DNA of 64,000 bases, from positions 32,276,740-32,340,739 of the forward strand of contig CAIIXF020000009.1 in NCBI GenBank assembly GCA_903813345.2, given 5' to 3'. The notes under the pieces were generated by a model, which saw only the letters and a list, made by a program, of their open reading frames with translations, was not told the origin of the DNA and did not search any database. Origin of the DNA: Owenia fusiformis. Lineage: Eukaryota; Annelida; Polychaeta; Sabellida; Oweniidae. A program made the position numbers and the translations under genes. Position 1 is the stretch's first letter. Each line of letters begins with the position of its first letter. Positions 46,039 through 57,705 of this stretch are shown piece after piece.

Positions 46039-49000
46039 ATGGCAAATATTCAAGAGTTAAAATCGGGTATGTACCTATATACGTAGTGTTTATGACAATT
46101 TTAATGTCGTCAGTGTATTAAGTAGTACTTACATAACATGGGCAGATTCAATGTTACAGAAATTCTACTTTGCAATAAGGTAAAATCCACTGATAGAAAG
46201 TAAAAAAAATATTTATCACATATTATCGCCCACCTTTTTGTAGAATATTTTTTCAAGATGTACACCCGGGGATGTACATCTACATCGATAATCTGCAAAA
46301 GGCTAATAAGCCTATTTATAGCAGATGTATAGTTTAACAGTGATAGAATTTGAATAGAATATAATTTGAACCTTAACAAGTCCCAAACTCCCAATGTTGT
46401 CATTTCATGTTTCTTTTTGATGATTACACTCTGTTAAGCATGATAAAAGGCAAGAAGTTTAGTTAGAAATAAAAGAGTTATCTCATGAATGGGACCCTTA
46501 CATAGCTCCTAAAAGGTAGAAGACACTAAATGGTGTAACACTATAAGCTGAATTTTGTCCACATAGAGCATGTGCACAATACTAAAGACATGTAAAATTG
46601 AACTGTCAAAAGAACTGAAATATACTTACCAGCTCGCCTCTTCCGGAAGTTATGATACGTTATGGTGTAACTACGGTAATTAATTTTAAAATATTGAAAA
46701 AATCACAAAATACAAGTTCTGAGGTATATATCGCCATTTTTAAGCGAATTAGCCCATACTATGACTATATATTCGCACCCCCATATACAGATATATATAA
46801 ACTTCATCTTCACAATAAATTGAGCTTCTTTCAAATCTCCATTTTTTGAGATACATGTAAGTGCCATTTTCTTACAATTCAAGCCGTAAAAATAGTTGGA
46901 AAGTGCTTCCCAGTTGAGGTTAATGGCTTTTATACTTACATTAATGTATGGAGCACTTAAAATGTACTTAGAATCGTATAAATAGCTCTATTCTGTGAGA
47001 TTTATTTTTGTTTTTATTTTTATATTTTTCTCACCTCATAATTGAAGAGCTCCGCTGTTGATTTACATTCAGTTACACGTATTTCCTTGAAAATTCGCCA
47101 TGATTGGAACAAATGATGGTTGGTTTATGTTTTATTCATTTAGTTTGTATTTGAATCTAGCTACTTAAACACAAAACATGTCTTCATGTTATGCTAAAGA
47201 GCAAAGATCGCGAATTCTAGGTGAAGCCAATTATTTTGCACAAGTCATATCCTGATTGCATCATAGTTACTTTGTACTAGTCACATCCTGATTGCATCAG
47301 CCAATTCACGTGATTTACAGTTTACACCAAGGGCGTTACAATACCCGGGAATTTATCGGTTCGTGCAGTACTTGTTTGTGATAGCGCCCTCTGTAGGTCA
47401 CTGTGCTTATAGCCTACAGTAATACGGGGTAGGATATCGGGAATTCGGTCAGTTTCTATCCGTCGATTTCGCTATGAATTGAAGCAAGTGTGACCACTTT
47501 ATCCACTTAAACAATTTGATAATTGATTAAATATTTAAACAAAATCGATAAACACGTTATACACTTCCTATCTCCTTAGAAATTAGCATGTATTTATGGA
47601 TTGTGTTTTCGAACAAGGCTCGACCCAAACCAATAGGGAAATCCTTATGCTAATTAGTATGACGTCATATTTTCCTGGGGAATCCTAGATTTCAAAGCCT
47701 CAGTCTGTTATTGTGTCAAATGTAAACGCTCTTTTGCAGACAGAAAATTGACAGATTAGATTTTAACTTTAAGCTTTGATGTTTAAATATTCTGTATTTC
47801 TACCGGACTTCTTGCTGAATATCATATAATGTTATAACTTGATTTGGATCATTGCCTGATTGCTCATTCTGAAATTTTGATTGTGATTCATGATTGATTG
47901 GCAAGAAAAATAATTCCTATTGTTTTCCAGCGAAGTCAAAATGTTACAGCATGAGTTATAATGTCGAGTTTGCATCATGTTAAATTCTGCTAGTGATTAG
48001 AAGTCCATGCACAAGCATACACATAAGAGACAAACACACCCAGGCTCCAGGCCGTGGATGGAAATATAAAACTATTTAAGGCACAAACTGGTATTAATAG
48101 ACCGATATGTAGTGTCTGCCATGTATTGAAGGTAAACCAATCTGCATTATTAATGTTTATTCTATCAATACATGGATTGTGCAATGGAAAAGCAATGGCA
48201 CAATCAAAAATGTGCATATAAATCGTGAGTATCTCTCGGTTCAAAGCTTATTTCCAACAGAATCGTGTCAAAATATGTGTCTGAGTAACAGTTATACATT
48301 ATAAGATCGCAAACTCTTACCAATTATCAGCCGAATGGCTCATTTTCAACGAAATGTCCTTAAGACAACAGCCCTGGGTCGCGCCTGAGACCAAAAACTA
48401 TTTCAAATAGCCCTCCCCTAATTATATTGGATAATTACATTTATGCGTGCGCGCGCAGCTCATCCACTGAACGAAACGCCACTTCCCGCTGAAATCACCG
48501 GGTATTGATCTTTCCCTTGTTTACACATGGTTTCAATATACATGTTATACTACTTCCGGGTAGGGTAGTGTTTTTTATACTTTAAAAACGAAGCCATTTA
48601 GATCAGTTTTTATAATCCTTGGTAGAACTGAGAGGTATTACAATACATATTTAAATTAATACACATGAGTGTATTTGATGAACTCTCAAAAAATAAAACC
48701 CACAATAATATCTTTTTTATTCACAATTTCATGTCATTGTTTCTAACAAGTCACCTCTTTCTCTCTTTTCTTTATTTTTGTCAACAGTCAAAATCGGAAT
48801 TTAAAACTTGGTTTCTTTACAAGCTCTGCTTCTGTAAATACTAAATAACATGAAAAATGTTAAACCTTACATCCTACACTTATTTGATATGAAATAGGCG
48901 ATCATTGATATCATTTTTGTGCTGTTAAGTGTGGATCTTTTAATTTTTTAGTCAAACTTGATCGCTGATCTCTGTCGATGTGACGTCACGCATTAAGTAT

Positions 49001-52000
49001 GCACGCATGGGCAGTACAATACATAAGGCAATATGGCGTCTTAGGCCTATACATGAGCCAGAATGGAGGTCTGCAAGTTGAAATGAATATGTTTGTTTAT
49101 GCATCAATCGATCACACATATAATCCAGACAATCTTTCAAATCATATACTTAACATTGTAATGGATTTATTTATTTTGTGAGCTAACGTTCCCTTTAATT
49201 TTCATTGGTGAAGCAATGATTTTACCTAAAATGAGTCCCTTTACTCCCGTCGAGAGCTACTTAGATTTTGAAAGTATAGCTCTCTATCGCTAGAATCAAC
49301 AGCTTAAGAATCCTGACTTCAAAGAAAATTTCAGGGAATTCAGCTGACTCATGTTGCACATTATATACCTGAAAATGTATCCTACATCGCCATTTTCATT
49401 CAGCTCAACTATAGAACGTCTCACTGCCCTATGTATCGATCAGGACTTCATTTTATTGGTCGTGTCAAAAGTTTTGGCCAGGTATATTCAATATGGCGGC
49501 TTGACGTTTCCCAAGTTGCGCATGCGTCGATAGTATTTCCGTTTAACCGCCATATTGGAAATGGGTATCGAACAATAACAATTAGAACTCCTGATCGCCA
49601 TAGAAGCACATCCGCGATCCTACATGCACGGGGAAAGTAGACACATATGAGCCCATAATGTAGGCTACAGTTTGAGACAAACAGCAAGCCGTTGACTGGC
49701 GCTGATCAAAATTAGATGTCACAATTCTTCAGCTGGGAGATCCTCACGATGGAGAGCTATACTTTCAAAATCTAACATGGTAGCTCTCGACGTGAGTAAG
49801 AGTCCCTGTCTTTGCATAGTGATATTTAAAAATCGAGAAGCAAAACCTATGTTGAATATACTGTGCATTGATGAAGTTTATATATAGCCTAGGGGAACTC
49901 AAAAATATTGTTATTATATCGGCAAATTCGCTCGAAAATGGTTGTACACCCTAGAAATTGAATGTTGTTGATTTTTTCAATATTTTAAAATTAATTACCG
50001 TAGTTACACCATAACGTATCATAACTTCCGGTAGAGGCGAGCTGGTGAGTAATTTCTATTATTTTGACAGCCTAATTTTACATGTCTTTAGTATTGTGCA
50101 CATGCTCTATGTGGACAAAATTCAGCTTATAGTGTTACACCATTTAGTGTCTTCTACCTTTTAGGCGCCATATAAGGGTCCCATTCATGAGATAACTCTT
50201 TTATTTCTAACTAAACTTCTTGCCTTTTATCATGCTTAACAGAGTGTAGGGCCTAGATGATTTTGATGATTTTGATGATTTTTTCTTAGTATTTTTTCTT
50301 GATTCTTTCACATATATACACCAAAATATTACTGTTCATGGAGGGGTGTCTGTTTTTGGCTTTAAACTATACACACTCTATTTCATTATGTTGTTACATG
50401 AAGTGCTGACATATTGTTATAGTCTCCAACCTTTTTTGTGGATGGTGTTCGGTGTTCTGCATTTGGTGTTTAGTGTCTGTAACAAATGACAGGAGGTGAC
50501 ACACATTTTGCATGTTAACACCTCCTACAGTAACTTAAGTTACAAGAAGAGAGTGATCACTTTGATAAATTGGTAAACTTTTATTAAAATTGTCAGGTTG
50601 GTCAGGGATGGCCTTGTAATAATTATTTTTTCAGGGCTATTTAAAGAGAGAATCAGATCTAGCCAGCAGCCTAACACAAAATTGTTTCAATTTTAGAATA
50701 TTTTTGTTTATGTCATTCCCTTTCATGTCTATTTTCTAAAAATCCCAAAAGTGCACACTTTAAAACTAAAGATTTTTACAATAATGTATTATTTTCGATA
50801 AGAATGGTACCATTCTTATTATTTTGGAGAATTTAAACATTTTTCACCCATTTTTGATTTCTATTATACTACACCATTTTATAACATATCGGGACTCTTT
50901 TTGGAGATTTTGTCTTTGACATTGTAAGGAATAGATTGGTAGGTCAATTGTACATATTGCTTGTAGTTTTGTCACCCCCTATGGATCTGATTCTGCCTTT
51001 AATTAACAAGTTCTTTTCTGGATTTCATATGCATTATTAAGTTTTAAATAATTTCACCATTTGATAATACATCATGAATCATTTTGGAAAGTAGTAATTT
51101 ACATCAACTTCCTTATAGTCAATTAATATTCTAGAATGTGGATAGAGCTTTTTCTCAAACAAATAATCATTATATGAATTTCTTTATACATTTATTCTAC
51201 CACTAACTGGTTACATATAATTTATATATATTATATTATAAATCTTTTATCATAATATCTTATACATGTACATCATTTTATGTATAAGACATCAATCTAA
51301 TGTTTTATTTAAAAAACAATATTGCTTGACCTTCTAATTACAATTTTTTAATGTTTTTACATTCATTATTTGGCTTTATAACTGTATGAAGTCAGACATG
51401 CACAATGAGTACTATACTGATGACTATTTGAATAGTTATATACATACATTACTGCATAACAAATTATAATCACTGCATTAATAATCATTAATGTTACATG
51501 CATAAATATGCAAATACTATGAAGAAGAAATTCAATATAGTCTGCATATGTCCCTTGATCTTTTCACGTTATATCCATTCCATGTTTCTCAGGTCCATCT
51601 ACAGTATATAAAATGTGTTCTCGGTCATTTGATCCTCAGGCAACAAACAACATCCTTGGTTGTCAGACCAATAGCAGGTAGGCCTTGACACCTCGTTTCT
51701 TAATGAGTAATTTGATTACTGCATTTAGAAGTCAAGATCACTCCGAGCCCCTTGAGATGACAACTCCACATTGGACTACATTTCTTGCCTCAGATCTTTT
51801 CATGCTTTTCAAGTTCCATGCATAATCATATGATTTCACAAGGAATTTCTTCAAATCTTGTCCATTTGTGAATTTACGTCCATAACATGTCACTGGTCGT
51901 TTAATCTCCAAGCAACGAGCGAACAATTTGCAACCTTGTTTTTCAACATTTTCCAGTTGTTCACGAATTTCATCATTGTTTATGTACATTCTAAGGGCTC

Positions 52001-55000
52001 CATTTGTAGAGTGGAGACACCTGGTAGCCAGTTTTATATATACTGGGAATCTACGGGTGTATGGTTTGGTTTGCACTGCTAACTCATACAGAAATGACTT
52101 AGATCTGCTCTGGTTTTGCTTCATAGAGTAAATGGAGCGAAACTCGAGGATGTTGCTCACAGGTTTCCATGGAGACCATGCAAGGGTTGCACTAGAGAAG
52201 TGAATTTCTGCAACATTTTCTCTATTATGACGTGGAATCTGCAAGTACAGGAGTTACATATGCTGTACAGTCATGTAAAACAATATAGCCATTTGTACAC
52301 ATTTGCCATTGCACAGAGCATGAAAATGGTAGCTACACTGGAACAGCTCAGCTGTATTAGCTCCAAAAATAGCCCTACACCCATATTCTACAATTTATAG
52401 AGTTTGTGTTGTTTTGTTTTCAAAAATATTACCAATTGCGCTTTCTCAAACACCTTTTAGAAACAGTATCAGAAACTGTGAAAGAAGGATCATTTAACTT
52501 TATTGGCCTCATGTTTACCTTGGCAATTTTTGTGGAAGATGGATACAGTTTCATTGGTGACCTTTTGACGACTCTTAAGGTCTTTGGAGTCATCTTCACA
52601 ACTTTCAATTTGGGAGTAGTAGTAGCAGTCTTCACCGTGACTTTGGGTGTCACTTTAGGGCTCATCTGGAATTTTCTTGGAGCTTTCTTTGGGGTTGATT
52701 TTTTCTTCCTCTTGATAATTGGTGTCATAGCCTCATCTGTTGCATCATGGGAATCTGGATCACGGAGAGCATCAAACATTTTTGTCAACTCGCCACGCAT
52801 TCCTTTTCCTTCACGCTCACGGACCTCTTTCTCGTAGGCCTGTCAAAAGGAATTAATTTCATAAATCCTCGATTCATGCACTATTTAATTGTTTTTGAAG
52901 GAGACTCAAAAGAATTTTAAAAATATCATTCAAAATTGTGATCACCAAACTTTAAAATCAATACTTTTGTAATTTAGTTATCTCTATATTCACTTTTAAA
53001 CATGAGGAAAAGGGAAACATTTGGTGGTTACTTAATTTGGCGGACTTGCAATATGACAATGTACTATTTAATAGTACATAAGATTTGGCAGCTATTTAAA
53101 ATGGCCGCAAAATTAAGTAAAAGTACAGTACCTACCTCAAAATATTCAACTCCATGTTCTCTATAACAAATAGCCATCATCATGTCAATTATGGTCTGGA
53201 ATTCTGCAAGTTTCAAATGTTTCCCACCAGTTTGAGATGATATTTGCTTGAAGAACTTGCTTGAGTCTACGTTGTCCTGGCACTGTACTCCATATATCTT
53301 CACACCCTTTAAATAGATGTCACTCATGTTGAAAATATGCATAGATAATGTGTGATGAGTTTAATTTTCACACACACCTGCAAAATCAACAACCAACACA
53401 AATAGGTTAAGAATTTGGAAAACAAAAATATGTAGATATCAACATATTTATTTTTTGAGTTAATAGTTTTAATGATAAATCGATGGAATAATAATGATTA
53501 CAAAATGACTCACCAATTCCTCATAAAGCTTTTTGGTTTCTGTCCTCCAGTTAATATTTCCTTTATTGGCGGGATAGTTTGGCTCATGGGGAATGGCATC
53601 CCCGATCATTACGAGGGACTTCTGGGAGCCTGGTGTCCAATCAAATGATGTCCTCACCTAAAAAGTAAATGGGCAAATGGAACAATTGCTTTATAATAAA
53701 ATGTGACAATAGTTCAATTATGACCATATTTTATTTATTTTAAATTTGATTATGCCAGGGAAAATGAAAATTTCTTATTGTCAAACCATTATTCTTATGA
53801 TATTTATAATCCTAATATAAAATACAGTGAAACTTGTAAAGAGGAACACCTTTACAAGTGGTACACCTTTGTCAGTGGAACACTTTTCAGTCAGACTAAC
53901 TGACTGCATGTTTAATGAACCTCTGTAAGTGGAACACACCCCAAGTGGAACACTTTTTAGATTTACCAAAGGTATTCCACATAGACAGGTATTTATGTAT
54001 TTATAAAAAATATAAAACTGTGTACTGTAAATAAAATAGAAAACAAACCTACCTTTTGAAGCACCAATTCATAGCATTCTGCGTAATCCCCGCCTCCAGA
54101 TCCACCTGTATTTTCAACAAAGTCGCAGAGTGCTGTGATGTCATTGGTGAAATCAATCTGCTTTGTCACATAGTACGTTGTAGCATCGCAATAGTCACCA
54201 TGTGCAATGACTCCAACTTTGAGGGATGGAATATCCATGAAGAGTCGCTGAATGATATGGTTTACCTGGAAGTAATGAGGAATTATTTAACAATTTATTG
54301 GTAAACGCTGAGTATTTATAGTATGAATTTAATTAATGATTAATGATAAACAGTAAATGATAGCAGAAAATATAACATCCTTCTTTATAAACTTTGCTGG
54401 TAAAATTAATAAATTAACAAATTATTTTACTATTGCAAACATGAATCATAATCGTTATATTGAAAAAATGATGTACTAATAATGGAATAAATCAACTATA
54501 TTATATTGCAGTGTTTATAAATTTTGGATTATCTGTCAAAAGTAATTAATATCCAAGTTATAAACAAAATGTAGCAATAAAGAACAAGTTGACGATAAAT
54601 ATCATTATTGTTTGTACCTGTTTGCGCACTTCCGCGAGACAAGAGGACATAGAACCAGTTGTATCGAAGCTGAAGATGATCTCCATTGGTCCCCCTGGAG
54701 TGTGTGTTATCATAGAGCCAGTGCTGTCATCTGTCAAATCTGCTGTTATAGTATTTGGTGCCATTTTATAAACTGCAAGTCTGCAACATAATTGTATTTA
54801 GATTAATTCTTACCCTGTAGTAGTAGATGGGCTTAGATTGATCGAGATTATTTACATTTACTACTGAGGTTAAACAACATCCCATAGAACCCCAAGGTTG
54901 GCGTTGTGTATTCTCTATCCCACCTTAAACCCACAGACTTCGAGTTCAAATCATTCAAATTCAATGAGAGAGAATCAAAGCCGTGACAAGTGGTATAATA

Positions 55001-57705
55001 ATGCATAAAGTCCTACCTTCAATCTGTAATATTCAATCAATCCAATCCAAGTTGAAGTTTCCAATAAATTCGCCTGAATTTTCTCTCTTTATTCTTTTTT
55101 CCACTGCAGTGTCTAGTAGTTCGATGTCGAGATGTGATCTGACTGTATCTGACGATCATGTCCTTATATATACTGGCAAAATCCATCGTATACTTCTGGG
55201 CAAGTTCGAACATTTAGTCCATGTGCTTGTGTTGACTTGTTTATCAATTTCAATATGGCGAATGTAAATAAAGAATCAGGTCCGAATAATTAATAAAATA
55301 TTAGTTGAATGTTAACAAAAAGTTGGCTAGCGTTTTCATGTTTTGATGAAAAAAACATATAACAAAAGTGCAATAATGTATTGACAGATGCATTACATGT
55401 TTAACTGCACAATTATTCTAAATTGAGGGCGGCAAAATATTGAATTATTGAATTGCCAAGACCTACTTAGAATGACGTATTTTACGTCATTTCCTCTTAT
55501 CCAATCAAAAAAGTTTTATTTTAAAGAAATCTTTCGCAGCTAGAATAAAGATCGCTATAGCGGACAGCCATTCAATGACATCAATGCTGGTCATCTACCG
55601 GTCTACGAGATCTATAATAAAACTTTGATAAAAAAGCTGAAATACTAAAGAGTGACTGTATTATGTGACCATAATTTAATATAAAGACTACCCCCTCTCC
55701 AGGCTACCCCCATAAAAGTGGAGTTGATTTGCGTTTTTCTTATTTCATGACATTTGAAATAAAACGCATATCAATCCAATAATATATGGGGGTAAAGGTT
55801 TTTAAGGAAAATGTTGACCTAAATTGTATTTTTCCTTGAAAAATATGCAATTCAGATTTTTTGTCATGGCTATCACATTAATGCATTGTCAGGAGATTTT
55901 ATCAGACTATAGGAACATGTATATGTTAGACTTGTAACACTTGTCGTTTTGTTGTTGTTTTAGTTGTGAAAGAGACGCTAGAAAACCGTGGTGTTTTGGG
56001 TCAGATTAAAGCCAGGATTCGAGCTGAAGTCTTCAATGCATTAGATGACCAAACAGAAACCCGGCCAAGTCTCAGTAATGAAAACATGCTGATAAATGAG
56101 CTGATAAGAGAATACCTTGAATTTAACAAGTATAAGTATGCAGCTTCTGTGTTAGTTGCAGGTATGTGTAAGCAACCCCAATAGATCGGAGGATAGTCAA
56201 TCATTAAAGAAAGTATCTAGAGCTAGCAACTTTCCAAAAAGGAAAAATCCTGACTTATTCAGTATCACGGTTTAGCCTAAGAACTTTAGACATGCTGGAC
56301 AAAGATGAGCTATGGACCAGTTGCAATATAATTTTCCTATACATGCTAAAAAAGTAAACTGGTCAAGACCAAAAGTCAGGACCACTGGACTATTTTTTAT
56401 TCCACACCCTCTTCTGCATTTTCTTGTCCCATGTCATTCCTTGTCATGCCTAATTTCTTAAGTTCTTATTTAATGATATTTTCCAGAATCAGGTCAGCCT
56501 AGTACACCCCTTGACAGAGCCTTCCTGAGTAATGAACTCAATGTGCAAGAAGACAAAGATTCTGCCTCAGTGTTAGTATATTAACATGTTAACTTTCTCA
56601 AGAGAAAATTTACTATCAACATCAGTAACCTGTAATAGTATCATTGAATGAGTAGTAGCTACAATGAGGATGCTAAGGCAGTATTTTCTTGGGTATAAAA
56701 GGGATATTTCATAAACATATTCCATGGATTTTATTCTGTCTGTTCCCAGCATATTAAAAGATGTAGAAAAGACGAGAGCATTTTTGGGGCAGCTAAAAAT
56801 GAAATGCAAATTTGAAACTTTTTTCACTGTATTGTATTTTCAGTCAGGTTAAGCATGAAGGTTATTCTACACTCTCTCAAGAGAATTTGAGGAAATGTCA
56901 CTTCAGCATTTAATCAGAATAATTTGATTTCAAAAATTACATTCTTCGTTAACATACATATGTATAGATAAGCCCGTTCACATCATGCGGATCTACCATA
57001 ATGTATGCATATACACAATACTGTTACTGAATCAAACAGATTATAGTATTTTTAATTACATTGTAGGCCTTTATTGTATGGTATAGTGGCTCATTTCCTG
57101 GGGAGGAAGACCGACAGTAAACCACATCACAGTAGAGAGAAGCAACAATTGCCAAGTCAACGGAATGTGCAGGATGATATTGACAGACAACACTGTAAGA
57201 AAACTATCAAATGAATACCAGGCTTTATTTCAAGGCTCTTTAGACTTTATACTGTCTTAAAATATCAAATTAAAAAAGGGATAGAATATTAAGATATAAT
57301 GATTATATTGGTCCAGTCTTGTGAATACAATGTACAAACAAAGTAAATTGCTTTAATTCAAAGTTTGTTTTTGGACACAAATGAGATAACTTAAGTATCA
57401 ATGTATTGAATATGCAGATATATCACCTCTAACAGTTTTCTATTTCTGCAGAGCGCAGACTGAACAAATGTCTTTCTTAATATTTTTGTCATATTTGCCT
57501 CATTTTTTCATTTAAATTGAGAAATCCAGCAGAAGTTTTTCCCTAGCAGAACTTCTAGTTTCACTTGCAGAATTCATCATTTCAACTTATACAAGTATAT
57601 CCATTTTAAGATAACCATGTGTACATTATCATTGCAGATCTACCTCGTGACACAACTTCTGGAAGAGAGCATGATCCACTGATTGTAAGAGGAGGCTACA
57701 GGTGA
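46039..57705 (+). CDS. CEP20: CEP20 (FOR20/FOPNL) centrosome and cilium protein
   Basis: Five coding exons: 46039-46066, 55964-56161, 56487-56571, 57067-57194, 57638-57705 (stop TGA). All splice sites are GT-AG (GTTAGT after exon 3) and the frame is continuous through 168 residues, close to the vertebrate length of about 174. CEP20 is a small FOP-related protein of centriolar satellites and basal bodies needed for ciliogenesis. Family landmarks: MANIQELK start; ARIRAEVFNALDD (26-38); a LisH dimerisation motif at about 49-80 (ENMLINELIREYLEFNKY, then SVLVAESGQP); and PLLYGIVAHFLG. The tail is basic and diverged. The first exon carries only nine codons plus one base, and the first intron is 9.9 kb. 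That intron contains a 3.8-kb transposon and a complete vWA gene on the opposite strand. Confidence 0.95.
46426..50247. mobile_element. 3.8-kb long-TIR element in CEP20 intron 1
   Basis: Left end ACACTCTGTTAAGCATGATA, with its inverse at the right (...TATCATGCTTAACAGAGTGT). The strongly matching arms are about 280 bp (to about 46705 and from about 49970); weaker pairing extends to about 46810 and 49870. TA can be read next to both CACTCTG ends (46425-46426, 50247-50248), but this is palindromic with the TIR and so is weak TSD evidence. No transposase frame is found, so it appears non-autonomous. It contains the hAT-like MITE at 49241-49799. Confidence 0.82.
49241..49799. mobile_element. hAT-like MITE with 8-bp TSD, nested
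   Basis: TIR TTACTCCCGTCGAGAGCTAC at the left and TTACTCACGTCGAGAGCTAC (inverse) at the right, continuing with TTAGATTTTGAAAGTATAGC pairing. The 8-mer GAGTCCCT lies directly outside both ends (49233-49240, 49800-49807). Length 559 bp, no coding potential. An 8-bp TSD is typical of hAT, though the TIR is not the usual CAG-type. It is inserted inside the 46426-50247 element, so it is younger. Confidence 0.83.
50399..50507. repeat. Dispersed short repeat (CATATTGTTATAGTCTCC family)
   Basis: Shares GACATATTGTTATAGTCTCC, then GTCTGTAACAAATGACAGGA and GGTGACA, with the copies at 25211 and 43209. CEP20 intron 1. The stretch 50508-51737 shows no other recognised feature apart from the likely 3' UTR of the vWA gene. 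Confidence 0.65.
51738..54764 (-). CDS. von Willebrand factor A-domain protein, six coding exons, nested in CEP20 intron 1
   Basis: Exons in transcript order: 54764-54618, 54265-54053, 53657-53514, 53306-53136, 52839-52519, 52238-51738. Every intron is GT-AG and phase 0. The product is 498 residues. A vWA fold covers about 28-225: MIDAS-type FSFDTTGSM (D34, T36, S38), VGVIAHGDYCD, GGGDYAE (D109), LVMIGDAIPHEP (131-146 region) and GVKIYGVQC (169-177). This resembles the vWA of VwkA-type alpha-kinases and related bacterial proteins, but no kinase domain follows. Residues about 245-330 form a Lys/Pro/Thr-rich linker with RKKK and repeated TPK motifs, possibly nuclear. Residues 333-498 form a basic, soluble region I do not recognise. 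There is no signal peptide or membrane segment. A 5' UTR splice (acceptor at 54773, donor at 55016) would place the promoter near 55.1 kb. The exon-5 donor (GCCAAG|GTAAAC) is my choice because it keeps the frame. Function unknown. Confidence 0.85.
53823..53993. mobile_element. pogo-like MITE remnant in a vWA intron
   Basis: Starts TACAGTGAAACTTGTAAAGA and carries AAGTGGAACAC repeats, ending near ACATAGACAGGTA. It is a degraded relative of 23978-24281 and 29665-29826. It lies in the vWA intron 53658-54052. Confidence 0.55.
54773..55963. other. Putative vWA promoter/5' UTR region and end of CEP20 intron 1
   Basis: On the minus strand a donor-like GAAG|GTAGGACTT at 55017/55016 and an acceptor CTTGCAG ending at 54773 would splice a non-coding first exon upstream of about 55017 onto the coding exon. 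The promoter would then lie near 55.1-55.3 kb. The remainder, to the CEP20 acceptor (TTTTAG, ending 55963), shows no recognised feature. Confidence 0.45.

Noticed and set aside
49351-49687. Overlapping 60-79-codon frames
   Set aside because: They lie inside the hAT-like MITE on both strands with no recognisable domain.
52429-52518. Continuation of the vWA exon-5 frame to an in-frame stop
   Set aside because: Using the donor GCCAAG|GTAAAC at 52519 keeps phase 0 and joins cleanly to the exon at 52238. The extension would be a retained intron and an alternative C-terminus, which remains possible.
52406-52837. A 143-codon plus-strand frame with hydrophobic stretches
   Set aside because: It is antisense to vWA exon 5, whose Lys-rich codons read as Phe/Leu on the other strand. 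The minus-strand exon has matching splice sites and frame.
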